Below, piece after piece: positions 47,005 through 55,661 of a stretch of 64,000 bases of DNA. Position 1 is the first letter of the stretch; every line of letters starts with the position of its first letter. The notes beneath the pieces were generated by a model. It ran no database searches, was not told the origin of the DNA, and was given only the letters and a program-made list of their open reading frames with translations. Both the position numbers and the translations under genes were made by a program. Source of the DNA: Inquilinus limosus DSM 16000 (GTDB taxonomy: Bacteria; Pseudomonadota; Alphaproteobacteria; DSM-16000; Inquilinaceae). The stretch is taken from assembly GCF_000423185.1 (NCBI RefSeq), contig NZ_KE383986.1, positions 107,800 through 171,799 on the forward strand. Direction: 5' to 3'.

Positions 47005-47775
47005 ATGGTCGCGGTGATGCCGACCGATCCCATCCTTCTCGCCGTGCTGCTGGGCACCATCTTCGTCATCGCCTTCACCAAGGGCGGGTTCGGCGGCGGC
47101 TTCGCCATTCTCGGCATCCCGGCCCTGTCCTTCGTCATGCCGGCGGTGGACGCGGCGGCGGTGATCGCGCCGCTGGTGCTGCTGATGGACGTGTTCACCG
47201 TCTGGGCCTTCCCGCCGCGGACCTGGAGCCGTCCCAATCTGCGGCTGCTGATCGCGCCGCTGCTGTGCGGCATCGGGCTGGGCGGGCTGACCTTCGCTCT
47301 GGTCGAGCCCGCCTGGGTGACGCTGCTGATCGCCATCGTCACCCTGGTCTTCGCCCTGCGCTGGTTCGCCCGCCGGAAGCTCGACCGGCCGCGCGCCGCC
47401 CCCTCCGGCCGGCGCGTGGCGGTATGGGGCACGCTGACCGGCTACACAACCTTCGTCGCCCATTCCGGCGGGCCGCCGCTGGCGATCTATCTGCTGCCGC
47501 AGCGGTTGGACAAGACCGTGTTCGCCGGCACCTCGGCGATCGTGTTCATGATCTGCAACATCGCCAAGCAGGTGCCGTATCTCTATCTCGGCGTGCTGGA
47601 GCCGCGGAACCTCGCCGCCATCGCCGCGGCGGCGCCGGTGGTGCCGATCGGCGTCTGGATCGGCCGCCGCTTCCACGATCGGATCGACGAGGCGCGGCTC
47701 TACTACTGGTGCCACCTGCTGCTGGTGGCGATCGGGCTGAAGCTGCTGGTCGACGGGCTGCTCGGCGTGCTGTGA
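47005..47775 (+). CDS. Sulfite exporter TauE/SafE (TSUP) family permease
   Basis: Seven-to-eight-helix inner-membrane protein (256 aa; start possibly 47017, four codons later). Features: FTKGGFGGGFAILGIPALSFVMPAVDAAAVIAPLVLLMD is the N-terminal TSUP repeat, and GYTTFVAHSGGPPLAIYLLPQRLDKTVFAGTSAIVFMICN the second, with the characteristic HxGGP motif. The family moves sulfite, taurine-derived or other small organosulfur anions. The ribosome site is weak. It directly follows the AT-rich Sufu insert, whose downstream edge falls between 46873 and 46990. Confidence 0.9.
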   Translation: MVAVMPTDPILLAVLLGTIFVIAFTKGGFGGGFAILGIPALSFVMPAVDAAAVIAPLVLLMDVFTVWAFPPRTWSRPNLRLLIAPLLCGIGLGGLTFALVEPAWVTLLIAIVTLVFALRWFARRKLDRPRAAPSGRRVAVWGTLTGYTTFVAHSGGPPLAIYLLPQRLDKTVFAGTSAIVFMICNIAKQVPYLYLGVLEPRNLAAIAAAAPVVPIGVWIGRRFHDRIDEARLYYWCHLLLVAIGLKLLVDGLLGVL

Positions 47776-47842
47776 CCGCGGTTGCCGGTCCGGCCCCGCG
47801 GCACCATCCTGAACTGGACGGCAGGAACCGCGGAGCCGCCGC

Positions 47843-48469
47843 ATGATCGCGCTCGTGCTGTTCGACATGAACGAGGTGCTGTGCCGCTATGACAAGGCGG
47901 CGCGGATCGCCGCCCTGGCGCGCCTGTCCGGACGCAGCCCGCAGGCGGTCGAGGCCGCGATCTGGGGCTCGGGCTTCGAGGATCGCGGCGATGCCGGCGA
48001 GCTCGACGCCGAGGCCTATCTCCACGGCTTCGGCGAGCGCATCGGCTATTCCCTCAGCCGGGCGGAGTGGACGGCCGCGCAGCGGGCGGCGATGACGCCG
48101 ATGCCGGAGACGCTCGACCTCGCGGCCCGGGTGGCCGGCGCGGCGCGGGTCGCGGTGCTGACCAACAACAGCCTCTTGATGCTGCAGCAGATCGACGCGC
48201 TGTTCCCGGAGTTGCGGCCGATCTTCGGCGATGCGATCCACGTCTCGGCCCAGTTCCACGCCTGCAAGCCGGACCCGGAGGCCTATCGGCGCTGCCTCGA
48301 CCGGCTCGGCGCCGCCGCGGCCGAGACGCTGTTCGTCGATGACGGCGCCGGCAACGTCGCCGGGGCGGAGCAGGCGGGGCTGGCGGGGCACCGCTTCGTC
48401 GATGCGGCGGGCCTGGCCGCAGCGCTGCAGCGGCACGGCCTGCTGCCGCCGGACGCGCGCTTGGTGTAG
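47843..48469 (+). CDS. HAD-superfamily hydrolase
   Basis: The product is 208 residues: core motifs LFDMNEVLCRYD (I), VAVLTNNSLLM (II, Thr), HACKPDPEAYRRCL (III, Lys) and LFVDDGAGNV (IV). The second acidic residue of motif I is Asn rather than Asp, which removes the general acid used by phosphatases and leaves the pattern seen in some dehalogenases or inactive members. A cap domain spans about 15-80. The next gene, a cyclase, starts 23 bases after its stop in the same direction. Confidence 0.87.
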   Translation: MIALVLFDMNEVLCRYDKAARIAALARLSGRSPQAVEAAIWGSGFEDRGDAGELDAEAYLHGFGERIGYSLSRAEWTAAQRAAMTPMPETLDLAARVAGAARVAVLTNNSLLMLQQIDALFPELRPIFGDAIHVSAQFHACKPDPEAYRRCLDRLGAAAAETLFVDDGAGNVAGAEQAGLAGHRFVDAAGLAAALQRHGLLPPDARLV

Positions 48470-48491
48470 AGCTTCCCGCCAAGGAGACTCG

Positions 48492-49718
48492 ATGGACGAC
48501 GCCAAGCTCACCGCGCTGGCCGGCTGGATCACCGAGGCCGGGCTGATCGGCCTGCCGGAGACCGAGTTGCTGGCCGGCTTCTGCGCCCGGGCCACCTTCG
48601 CCGGGCTGCCGCTGGCCACCGGCCTGCTCGTGATCGACACGCTGCACCCGGTCTACGAGGGCAACGCCGTCCGCTGGCGCCGCGGCGAGCCGGAGGCCAG
48701 CTTCACCGGCTATGGCCGCACCACCCCGGGCATCAATGAAGAGAGATGGCGCGCCAGCCCCTTCTTCCACCTGATCGAGACCGGGCAGGAATGGATGCGC
48801 CGGCGGGTGACGCCCGAAAGCTGCGCCGAGTTCCCGGCCGTGGCCACGGCGGCGCAGGAGGGGATGACCGACTATCTCGGCGTCCTCAACCGCTTCGAGG
48901 CGGAGGGCGCGATCGCCGACTGGGACGGACTGTTCTCGGCCTGGACCACGGACCGGCCGGGCGGCTTCACCGACGAGGAGATCGCGGCGCTGCTGCGGCT
49001 GCTGCCCGGCCTCGCCATGGCGATGAAGGCCTTCACCCTGGCGCGGATGGCCAGCACGCTGCTCGAGACCTATCTCGGCCGCGACGCCTGCAACCTGGTG
49101 TGGGCGGGCCGTATCGCCCGCGGCGTCGCCGACCGGATCGACGCGGTGCTGTGGTTCAGCGACCTGCGCGGCTACACCCGGATCACCGACTCGGCGCCGC
49201 CGGAGCAGATCATTCCGCTGCTCAACGACTATGCCGATGCCGTGATCTCGGCGGTGCAGGCGCTGGGTGGCGACGTGCTGAAGCTGATCGGCGACGGCGT
49301 GCTGGCGATCTTCCGGCCGGAGGACGGCGGCGGCGAGGAGGGCCGCGCCCGGGCCTGTCGGGCCGCGCTGAAGGCCGTGCGCCGGGCCCGGGCGGCCATC
49401 GCCGATCTCAACCGGCAGCGGGCCGCGGACGGCCTGCCGGTGACCGAGATGTATGCCGGCCTGCATATCGGCGAGGTCTTCTTCGGCAATGTCGGCAGCG
49501 CCAGCCGGCTGGACTTCACCGTGGTCGGCCCGGCGGTGAACGAGACCAGCCGCATCGCCGAACTGTGCCGCTCGGCCGACCAGCCGATGCTGGTCTCCTC
49601 CGCCTTCGCCGCGGCGGCGGGCGGGGCCGAGGCCGGCCTCGTCTGCGTCGGCCGTTACGCCCTGCGCGGCGTCCGCATGCCGCAGGAGCTGTTCACGCTC
49701 GAGCCGGACTACGCCTAG
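48492..49718 (+). CDS. Class III adenylate/guanylate cyclase
   Basis: Soluble nucleotide cyclase (408 aa). An N-terminal region of about 200 residues without a recognised domain is followed by the catalytic domain: LWFSDLRGYTRIT (222-232, metal Asp), GDVLKLIGDGVLAIF (metal GDG 267-269), and a later NVGSASRLDFTVVGPAVNETSRI with the Asn/Arg that stabilise the transition state. No transmembrane helix is visible. AAGGAG lies six bases before the ATG. Its 3' end overlaps the convergent phosphoesterase gene by four bases. Confidence 0.93.
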   Translation: MDDAKLTALAGWITEAGLIGLPETELLAGFCARATFAGLPLATGLLVIDTLHPVYEGNAVRWRRGEPEASFTGYGRTTPGINEERWRASPFFHLIETGQEWMRRRVTPESCAEFPAVATAAQEGMTDYLGVLNRFEAEGAIADWDGLFSAWTTDRPGGFTDEEIAALLRLLPGLAMAMKAFTLARMASTLLETYLGRDACNLVWAGRIARGVADRIDAVLWFSDLRGYTRITDSAPPEQIIPLLNDYADAVISAVQALGGDVLKLIGDGVLAIFRPEDGGGEEGRARACRAALKAVRRARAAIADLNRQRAADGLPVTEMYAGLHIGEVFFGNVGSASRLDFTVVGPAVNETSRIAELCRSADQPMLVSSAFAAAAGGAEAGLVCVGRYALRGVRMPQELFTLEPDYA

Positions 49719-50503
49719 ACCCGCCAGACTCTGAGGCCGCGCATCCGCTCGCCATGGATCAGCACCGCCGACAGGCAGCCGGTGGCGAAGGCTCCGGTGT
49801 CGACGTCGATGCGGTGCGGATGGCCCAGCTCCAGGGACTCGACCGGCGTGTGTCCGTGGATCACCGCGACGTTCTCCGGGAAGGGGCGGCGCCACTCCAG
49901 GAACGGGTCGCGGATCCACAGCAGGGTGTGGCGGTCCTGCTCCGCCAGCGGGCGCTGCGGGTCGATCCCGGCATGGACGAACAGCAGGTCGCCGATCCGG
50001 TGGCTGACCGGGCAGCCGCGCAGCCAGCCCAGCACGTCGGGCCCGATCGCCGCCCGCACCCGGCCGCGCCAGTCGCCGGCGAGCTCGGTGACGCCGCATT
50101 CGATCAGCACCCGGTCGCCGCCATAGGTCAGCCAGAACTGCAGGGATCCGTGATCGGCGGCACCGTCCAGCACCGCCACCATGCGGTCGTCGTGATTGCC
50201 CAGCAGGGTGATCGTCTCGGCGCCGGCGATGCCGCCTCGCGCCAGGGCCAGGGCGCGCCGGTTCTCCGGGCCGCGATCGACCAGGTCGCCGAGATGGATC
50301 AGCGTGCAGTCGGTGCCGGCGGGCAGGGCCGCGAACTCCGTCGCCACCAGCCGGTGCATCGCCTCCAGCAGGTCGGCCTGGCCGTGCACGTCGCCGATCG
50401 CCGCCACCGCGCGGCCCGGCGGCAGCGGCCGGATCGCCGGGCGCCAGGGATCGCGGCGCGGGTCGAGATGGCGCGGCAATCGGTCCAGATCCTCCGGCTT
50501 CAT
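49715..50503 (-). CDS. Metallophosphoesterase, serine/threonine-phosphatase-like
   Basis: The product is 262 residues with the calcineurin-type metal site: AAIGDVHGQADLL (GDVHG 37-41), LIHLGDLVDRGPENRRAL, LLGNHDDRMV, and later LLFVHAGIDPQRPLAEQDRHTLLWIRDPFL and VIHGHTP. This matches the PrpA/bis(5'-nucleosyl)-tetraphosphatase-type group; substrate is a phosphoprotein or a dinucleotide. The N-terminal 30 residues are Pro/Arg-rich. Convergent with the cyclase gene. Confidence 0.9.
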   Translation of the reverse strand: MKPEDLDRLPRHLDPRRDPWRPAIRPLPPGRAVAAIGDVHGQADLLEAMHRLVATEFAALPAGTDCTLIHLGDLVDRGPENRRALALARGGIAGAETITLLGNHDDRMVAVLDGAADHGSLQFWLTYGGDRVLIECGVTELAGDWRGRVRAAIGPDVLGWLRGCPVSHRIGDLLFVHAGIDPQRPLAEQDRHTLLWIRDPFLEWRRPFPENVAVIHGHTPVESLELGHPHRIDVDTGAFATGCLSAVLIHGERMRGLRVWRV

Positions 50504-50717
50504 GGCGCGTCGCGTGTCGATCCGATCATGGTCCCATCATATCAGTCGCCCGCCGGGGTTGCAGGATGCGAAGCGCGGGTTAGGTTCATCGGCGCGGACG
50601 GCCGACATCGCACCACCTCGGGGTGGGAGGTCCCGCAACGCGCCGCGGCATGCGGCCCGGCGCGAGCCGATCGACAGGCCGCCCTGTGAGGGCGCGCCGC
50701 ATCGACAGGAGCATGCG

Positions 50718-51023
50718 ATGAAGCTCAACACCGCGATGGTGGACCGGACCGTGACCCGGTTCGGGGCGCAACCCGTGCCCGAAACCCACCCGGCCATGCC
50801 CCAGCTCAACGGCCTGTTCGGGGAGCACACCTTCTTCCTCGACGGCGACGGGCTCCATATCGTCGAAGCGGTCGAGCTGGCGCCGACCGGCGCTCCGGCG
50901 GGGCAGGTGGTGAAGCTGGCCAGCTGGGCGGATGCGGATCGGACCACCCTGGCACCGCACGAGCCCGAGCCGACCGATGTCGTGATCGAGTTCGGGCCGA
51001 TCGATCCGGACAAGGACGTCTGA
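50718..51023 (+). CDS. Small unrecognised protein (101 aa)
   Basis: GGAG is seven bases before the ATG. The product is soluble and acidic: RTVTRFGAQPVPETHPAMPQL, then GLFGEHTFFLDGDGLHIVEAVEL, then a Pro/Glu-rich acidic end. It looks like a conserved hypothetical of alphaproteobacteria. A strong hairpin right after the stop makes it a one-gene unit. No function is assigned. Confidence 0.7.
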   Translation: MKLNTAMVDRTVTRFGAQPVPETHPAMPQLNGLFGEHTFFLDGDGLHIVEAVELAPTGAPAGQVVKLASWADADRTTLAPHEPEPTDVVIEFGPIDPDKDV

Positions 51024-51036
51024 CGGCGAGGTCAAC

Positions 51037-51063
51037 GGGCGGCCGGACATGATCCGGCCGCCC
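51037..51063 (+). terminator. Hairpin terminator after the 50718 gene
   Basis: GGGCGGCCGGA (51037-51047) and TCCGGCCGCCC (51053-51063) pair perfectly around CATGA; the sequence after it (GGCTTCCTTC) is only partly T-rich, so rho-independent termination is likely but not certain. Confidence 0.6.
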
Positions 51064-51161
51064 GGCTTCCTTCGCGGCTCGCCATCGGCGCGAATCGGGT
51101 AGGATCTCCGTCCCATGGCCGATTCTCCGGCCGCCCGCACCATCGGAAGGATTCGCTGCCG

Positions 51162-51605
51162 ATGACCGTCCGCCATCGTCCGTTCCGTCGCGCCTCGGCC
51201 GCGGCACTGCTCGTCCTGCTCACCGCCGCGGCTCCGGCCCGGGCCGGCTGGGACTACGCCAGGCTCGACCGCGAGCTGCGCGAGGGCGACAGGCCGAGCG
51301 TGGTGATCGACCTCGCCAAATGCCTTGACCCGTCCGGGGCCGGCGGCCCGCCGGTGGTCGCGGTGCCGACCTTCACCACCTACAACCTGACGCCGCAATT
51401 CATCGCCACCTCCGAGACCCACGCCTTCGAGGCGGCGAACGGCGCCATGTCGCTGGAATACATCCGGCTGCGGATCTTCCCGGACAACACCGCCGAGCTC
51501 AGCCTGAAGCATCTGAACCCGTCGACCTATGAGCCGGTCGGGCCGGCGACGGTGCTGCGCTGCCGGCTGAACGACGGTTCGCTGACCCTGGGCGACGGGG
51601 ACTGA
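51162..51605 (+). CDS. Exported protein, probably VirK family
   Basis: The product is 147 residues. Signal peptide about 1-28 (basic RHRPFRR, then ALLVLLTAAAPARAG, cleavage after ARA). The mature part resembles VirK: DYARLDRELREGDRPSVVIDLAKC, then FEAANGAMSLEYIRLRIFPDNTAELSLKHLNPSTYEP and VLRCRLNDGSLTL, with one Cys pair. VirK proteins are small periplasmic factors near virulence or stress genes with unclear roles. The assignment is moderate. Confidence 0.55.
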   Translation: MTVRHRPFRRASAAALLVLLTAAAPARAGWDYARLDRELREGDRPSVVIDLAKCLDPSGAGGPPVVAVPTFTTYNLTPQFIATSETHAFEAANGAMSLEYIRLRIFPDNTAELSLKHLNPSTYEPVGPATVLRCRLNDGSLTLGDGD

Positions 51606-51674
51606 CGGCACAGCCATGGCGCATCGCAGGCGCGGCTGTGGCAGGATCGGTTCCCGAGAGTCGAGGAGGGACCG

Positions 51675-52139
51675 ATGACCGATCATGCCGCCCGCACCGC
51701 CGAGCTGGAGGCCGAGGAAGCACGGCTGGCCTTCGACCGCTTCGATTTCGCCGAGGCCTGGGCGATCGGCCGGACGCTGGTCGAGACCGCGCCGGCCCCG
51801 GTCGCGATCCGCATCCAGGTCGCCGACCGGGTGCTGTTCGCCGCGGCGCTCGACGGCACCTCGGCCGACAACCAGGTCTGGCTCGACCTCAAATCCGCCG
51901 CGGTCCGCCAGTTCGGGCACAGCACGCTGTGGCTGCACCACCGGCTGAAGGCGCGCGGCCGCACCCTGGCCGAAAGCCCATCGGTCCGCGCGGCGATGAT
52001 CGACCATGGCGGCGGCTTCCCGATCCGGATCGGCGCCCAGGTGGTCGGGTTCATCGGCGTCTCCGGCCTGCCGCACGAGGAAGACCACCGGCTGATCACC
52101 AGCGCGATCGAGGCGTGGAAGGCGGGGCAGGCAGGCTAG
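51675..52139 (+). CDS. UPF0303/HbpS-like heme-degrading-domain protein
   Basis: The product is 154 residues: an N-terminal helix pair (AARTAELEAEEARLAFDRFDFAEAWAIGRTLV), then PVAIRIQVADRVLFAAALDGTSADNQVWLDLKSAAV with the conserved WL.RK-type segment, and SPSVRAAMIDHGGGFPIRIGAQVVGFIGVSGLPHEEDHRLI. This matches PF03928 in the UPF0303 group; relatives bind heme or form oligomeric redox-responsive proteins. GGAGGG lies upstream. Overlaps the convergent ybiB gene by four bases. Confidence 0.86.
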   Translation: MTDHAARTAELEAEEARLAFDRFDFAEAWAIGRTLVETAPAPVAIRIQVADRVLFAAALDGTSADNQVWLDLKSAAVRQFGHSTLWLHHRLKARGRTLAESPSVRAAMIDHGGGFPIRIGAQVVGFIGVSGLPHEEDHRLITSAIEAWKAGQAG

Positions 52140-53185
52140 CCGTTCCGCTCCTGCCACAGCGCCGCCGCCTGCTCCAGGTGGCGGGCATGGGCGGCTTCGC
52201 CCCTGTCGCCGGCGATCACCGCGAGGGCCACGGCGGCGGTGCCGATCACCGTCGCCTCGGCCGCCGGGTCCTCGGCGGCGCCGGTCCACACCGCGCGGAA
52301 ATGCTCCAGGTCGCGGCGCTCCAGCCGCTCGCCGCGGCCTTCGCCGACGATCGGCGGCACGGTCTCGTCCAGCGCCTCGCCGGCCACCAGCCGCTGCAGC
52401 GCCAGCGCCTTCAGCGGCGTGCGCTCGGCCTCGCCACCGGCGCCCTTGACCACGCAGAGGTCGCGCTGGCCCAGGAGCCGCGCGGTGTCGCGGTGCAGGT
52501 CCTGATAGGCCGGGTGGAACACGCCGACGAAGCTGGCCTTGGCTTCGAACGGGTTCAGCAGCCGGGCGGCGGAGTTGACCGGGCTGCGCAGCCCCAGCAC
52601 CGGCCGCAGCTCCATCAGCCCGGTCAGGGTGCGGCTGACCGCGCGCAGCGGCAGATAGACGAAGCGGGTGCCGTCCAGGATTCGCGCCGCCTCGGCCGGG
52701 GTCTCGGGCACCGGCAGGCCCAGCGCCCGCACCGCATCCTCGGTCTCGATCCCCTCGGTGATCCGGACGTTGATGCCGTGCATCAGCACCGGATGGCCGG
52801 CGCGGGCGACCAGCAGGGCCGACAGCAGGAACCAGGGTGCGCCGCGGGTCTTGCCGGCGGCGTAGGAGGGCCAGTCGAGATCCGGCCGGGTCGCCGGCGC
52901 AGCCGTCACCGCGGCGCGGGCGGCGCGGATCATGCCGGCCAGCTCCGCCGCCGTCTCGCCGCGATAGCGCTCCAGCAGCAGGAAGGCGCCGACCTGCATC
53001 GGGTCGGCCTCGCCGGCCAGGATGATGGCGAAGGCGTCCTCGGCCTCGGCCTCGGTCAGCGGCCGCGACCGGCCAGGGCCGCGGCCGATCGCCGCCAGAT
53101 GCGCCGCCATGCGCTGCCGCGGCGGCGAGTCCGGGGTGGCGGTCACGGTTTCGACGTCGCTGGCCATCGCCGTTGTCTCTTTCAT
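52136..53185 (-). CDS. ybiB: Glycosyltransferase-family protein YbiB (TrpD2)
   Basis: The product is 349 residues of the anthranilate phosphoribosyltransferase-like fold without TrpD catalytic loops: AAIGRGPGRSRPLTEAEAEDAFAIILAGEADPMQVGAFLLLERYRGETAAELAGM in the helical domain, then RGAPWFLLSALLVARAGHPVLMHGINVRI and VNSAARLLNPFEAKASFVGVFHPAYQDLH. In E. coli it binds nucleic acid and is linked to the SOS regulon. The start is MKETTAMAS (53185) or MASDVETV (53167); the latter has an AAAGAGA ribosome-like site. Confidence 0.88.
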   Translation of the reverse strand: MKETTAMASDVETVTATPDSPPRQRMAAHLAAIGRGPGRSRPLTEAEAEDAFAIILAGEADPMQVGAFLLLERYRGETAAELAGMIRAARAAVTAAPATRPDLDWPSYAAGKTRGAPWFLLSALLVARAGHPVLMHGINVRITEGIETEDAVRALGLPVPETPAEAARILDGTRFVYLPLRAVSRTLTGLMELRPVLGLRSPVNSAARLLNPFEAKASFVGVFHPAYQDLHRDTARLLGQRDLCVVKGAGGEAERTPLKALALQRLVAGEALDETVPPIVGEGRGERLERRDLEHFRAVWTGAAEDPAAEATVIGTAAVALAVIAGDRGEAAHARHLEQAAALWQERNG

Positions 53186-53336
53186 GTCGCGTTGAGAATG
53201 GTTAGCGCGGGCGGCCCGGCCCGTCGAGCGCTGCGGCGCATTGTATGGCTGCCGGGCTTGTAGGAAGATCGCCACCCAAGGCCAACAATCAAGGCGGATC
53301 GGGGATAGGGATGGTGCTGAAGAAGGCGTCCGGCCG

Positions 53337-54950
53337 ATGACGCGAACGATCGGAACGTTCGACACTGTCATCGTCGGGGCCGGCTCGGCCGGCTGCGTGC
53401 TGGCCAACCGGCTGTCGGCCGACCCGAAGGCCTCGGTGCTGCTGCTGGAGGCCGGAGGCAGGCCGGGCACCATCTGGGTCCACATCCCGGTCGGCTATCT
53501 CTACACCCACGGCGATCCGCGCCTCGACTGGTGCTTCAAGACAGAGCATGAGGCCGGGCTGGGCGGCCGGGCGATCAACTATCCGCGCGGCAAGGTGCTG
53601 GGCGGCTGCTCCGCCATCAACGGCATGATCTACATGCGCGGCCAGGCGCGCGATTACGACCAATGGCGGCAGCTCGGCAATGCCGGCTGGGGCTGGGACG
53701 ACGTGCTGCCCTTCTTCATCAAGTCCGAGGACCATTGGCAGGGCGCCTCGGCCTTCCACGGTGCCGGCGGCGAATGGCGGGTCGAGCCGCAGCGCCTGTC
53801 CTGGACCATCCTGGACGCCTTCCGCCAGGCCGCGGCCGAGACCGGCATCCGGCCGACCGACGACTTCAACACCGGCGACAACGAGGGCTGCGGCTATTTC
53901 CAGGTAAACCAGCGCCGCGGCATCCGCTGGACCGCGGCCAAAGGCTTCCTGAAGCCGGTGCTCAGCCGGCCCAACCTCAAGGTCGAGACCCATGCCCAGG
54001 TGCTGAAGCTGCATCTCGAGGGCAAGCGCGTCGCCGGCGTGGTGTTCCGCCGGCCGGACGGCACCGAGGCCTATGCCGCGGCGGGGGAGGTGATCCTCGC
54101 CGCCGGCGCCGTCGGCTCCCCCGCCATCCTGCAGCATTCCGGCATCGGCCCGGCCGACCTCCTGGCCGCGCATGACGTGCAGCCGGTGCACGACCTGCCG
54201 GGGGTGGGCGAGAACCTGCAGGACCATCTGCAGCTGCGCCTGGTCTACAAGGTCGAGGGCGTGCCGACCCTGAACGAGCGGGCGAACCGCCTGCTCGGCC
54301 GCATCGGCATGGGCGTGGAATACGCGCTGTTCCGCAGCGGCCCGCTCAGTATGGCTCCGAGCCAGCTCGGCGCCTTCGCCCGCAGCGATCCGTCGCAGGA
54401 GACCGCCAATCTCGAATACCACGTCCAGCCGCTCAGCCTCGACCGGTTCGGCGAGCCGCTGCACAGTTTCCCGGCCTTCACCGCTTCCGTCTGCAACCTG
54501 CGGCCGCACAGCCGCGGCTCGGTCCGGATCAAGAGCCCGGACCCGACCGCGGCGCCGGCGATCCGGCCGAACTACCTGTCGGAGGAGGCGGACCGCCGCG
54601 TCGCGGTCGACGCCATCCGGCTGACCCGGCGGATCGCCGCGGCGCCGGCCCTGGCGCGCTACGCGCCGGAGGAGGTCCGGCCCGGTCCGGCGCTGCAGGA
54701 CGATGCCGAGCTGGTGCGGGCCGCGGGCGACATCGCCACCACCATCTTCCACCCAGTCGGCACCTGCAAGATGGGCCGGGATCCGCTGGCGGTGGTCGAC
54801 GAGCGGCTGCGGGTGCGCGGCCTGTCGGGGCTGCGCATCGCCGATGCCTCGATCATGCCGACCATCACCTCGGGCAACACCAACTCGCCCACCATCATGA
54901 TCGCCGAGAAGGCCTCGGCGATGATCCTGGAGGATCGCCGCCAAGCCTGA
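53337..54950 (+). CDS. GMC-family FAD oxidoreductase (choline dehydrogenase-like)
   Basis: Oxidises an alcohol (537 aa). FAD site DTVIVGAGSAGCVLANRL (GxGxxG 14-19), the GMC signature YPRGKVLGGCSAINGMIYMRG, and the C-terminal catalytic HPVGTCKMG (His472) with TSGNTNSPTIM (Asn near 514). Start MTRTIGTF; GGAGGTG in the intergenic segment belongs to the next gene. The substrate is not clear; it heads a ten-gene rightward cluster with a dipeptide-type ABC transporter and is a plausible catabolic enzyme for the imported compound. Confidence 0.93.
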   Translation: MTRTIGTFDTVIVGAGSAGCVLANRLSADPKASVLLLEAGGRPGTIWVHIPVGYLYTHGDPRLDWCFKTEHEAGLGGRAINYPRGKVLGGCSAINGMIYMRGQARDYDQWRQLGNAGWGWDDVLPFFIKSEDHWQGASAFHGAGGEWRVEPQRLSWTILDAFRQAAAETGIRPTDDFNTGDNEGCGYFQVNQRRGIRWTAAKGFLKPVLSRPNLKVETHAQVLKLHLEGKRVAGVVFRRPDGTEAYAAAGEVILAAGAVGSPAILQHSGIGPADLLAAHDVQPVHDLPGVGENLQDHLQLRLVYKVEGVPTLNERANRLLGRIGMGVEYALFRSGPLSMAPSQLGAFARSDPSQETANLEYHVQPLSLDRFGEPLHSFPAFTASVCNLRPHSRGSVRIKSPDPTAAPAIRPNYLSEEADRRVAVDAIRLTRRIAAAPALARYAPEEVRPGPALQDDAELVRAAGDIATTIFHPVGTCKMGRDPLAVVDERLRVRGLSGLRIADASIMPTITSGNTNSPTIMIAEKASAMILEDRRQA

Positions 54951-54959
54951 GGAGGTGCC

Positions 54960-55661
54960 ATGGAGTTCAAAGATCGTCACGTGGTCGTGACCGGCGGCAC
55001 CGGCGCGCTCGGCTCGGCCGTGGTCGGGCTGCTGCTCGAGGCCGGCGCCACCTGCCACGTCCCGGTCCGCGACATCAAGGATTCGCGCCGCTTCGCCCAT
55101 CGCGGTCACGACCGGGTGGTGCTGTCGCCGGTGCCGGACCTGACCGACGAGGCGGCGGTGGCCGCGTTCTATGCGGCGCTGCCCTCGCTCTGGGCCTCGA
55201 TCCATGTCGCCGGCGGTTTCGCCATGGCGCCGGTCGGCGAGACCGGCAAGGCGATGCTGCAGCAGCAGCTCGACACCAACCTGGTCACCGCCTTCCTGTG
55301 CTGCCGTGCCGCGGTGCAGGCGATCGGGCGCGGCGACGCCGGGGGCCGCATCGTCAATGTCGCGGCCCGGCCGGCGCTGGAATGGCGTCAGGGCGCCGGC
55401 ATGACCGCCTACACCGCGTCGAAGGCGGCGCTGGCCGCGCTGACCGTGGCGCTGGCGCAGGAGGTGGCGGGGCAGGGCATCCTGGTCAACGCGGTGGCGC
55501 CGTCGATCATGGACACCCCGGCCAACCGCGCCGCCATGCCCAAGGCCGACCATGCCGCCTGGCCGAAGGTGGAGGAGGTCGCGGCGACCATCCTGCACCT
55601 GGCCTCGCCGAGGAATCAGGTGGGCCGCGGCGCGATCATGCCGGTTTACGGCAAGGCGTGA
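54960..55661 (+). CDS. SDR-family oxidoreductase lacking the usual Ser
   Basis: NAD(P)-binding Rossmann protein (233 aa): HVVVTGGTGALGSAVVGLLLEAGA (TGxxxGxG, 11-18), NVAARPAL, and catalytic YTASK (Tyr151, Lys155). The Ser of the Ser-Tyr-Lys triad is absent: there is no Ser between 133 and 150 (Ala136 takes its usual place). So either Thr149 substitutes or the enzyme is altered. GGAGGTGCC lies before ATG 54960, 9 bases after the GMC stop; its stop overlaps the methyltransferase start. Confidence 0.9.
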   Translation: MEFKDRHVVVTGGTGALGSAVVGLLLEAGATCHVPVRDIKDSRRFAHRGHDRVVLSPVPDLTDEAAVAAFYAALPSLWASIHVAGGFAMAPVGETGKAMLQQQLDTNLVTAFLCCRAAVQAIGRGDAGGRIVNVAARPALEWRQGAGMTAYTASKAALAALTVALAQEVAGQGILVNAVAPSIMDTPANRAAMPKADHAAWPKVEEVAATILHLASPRNQVGRGAIMPVYGKA

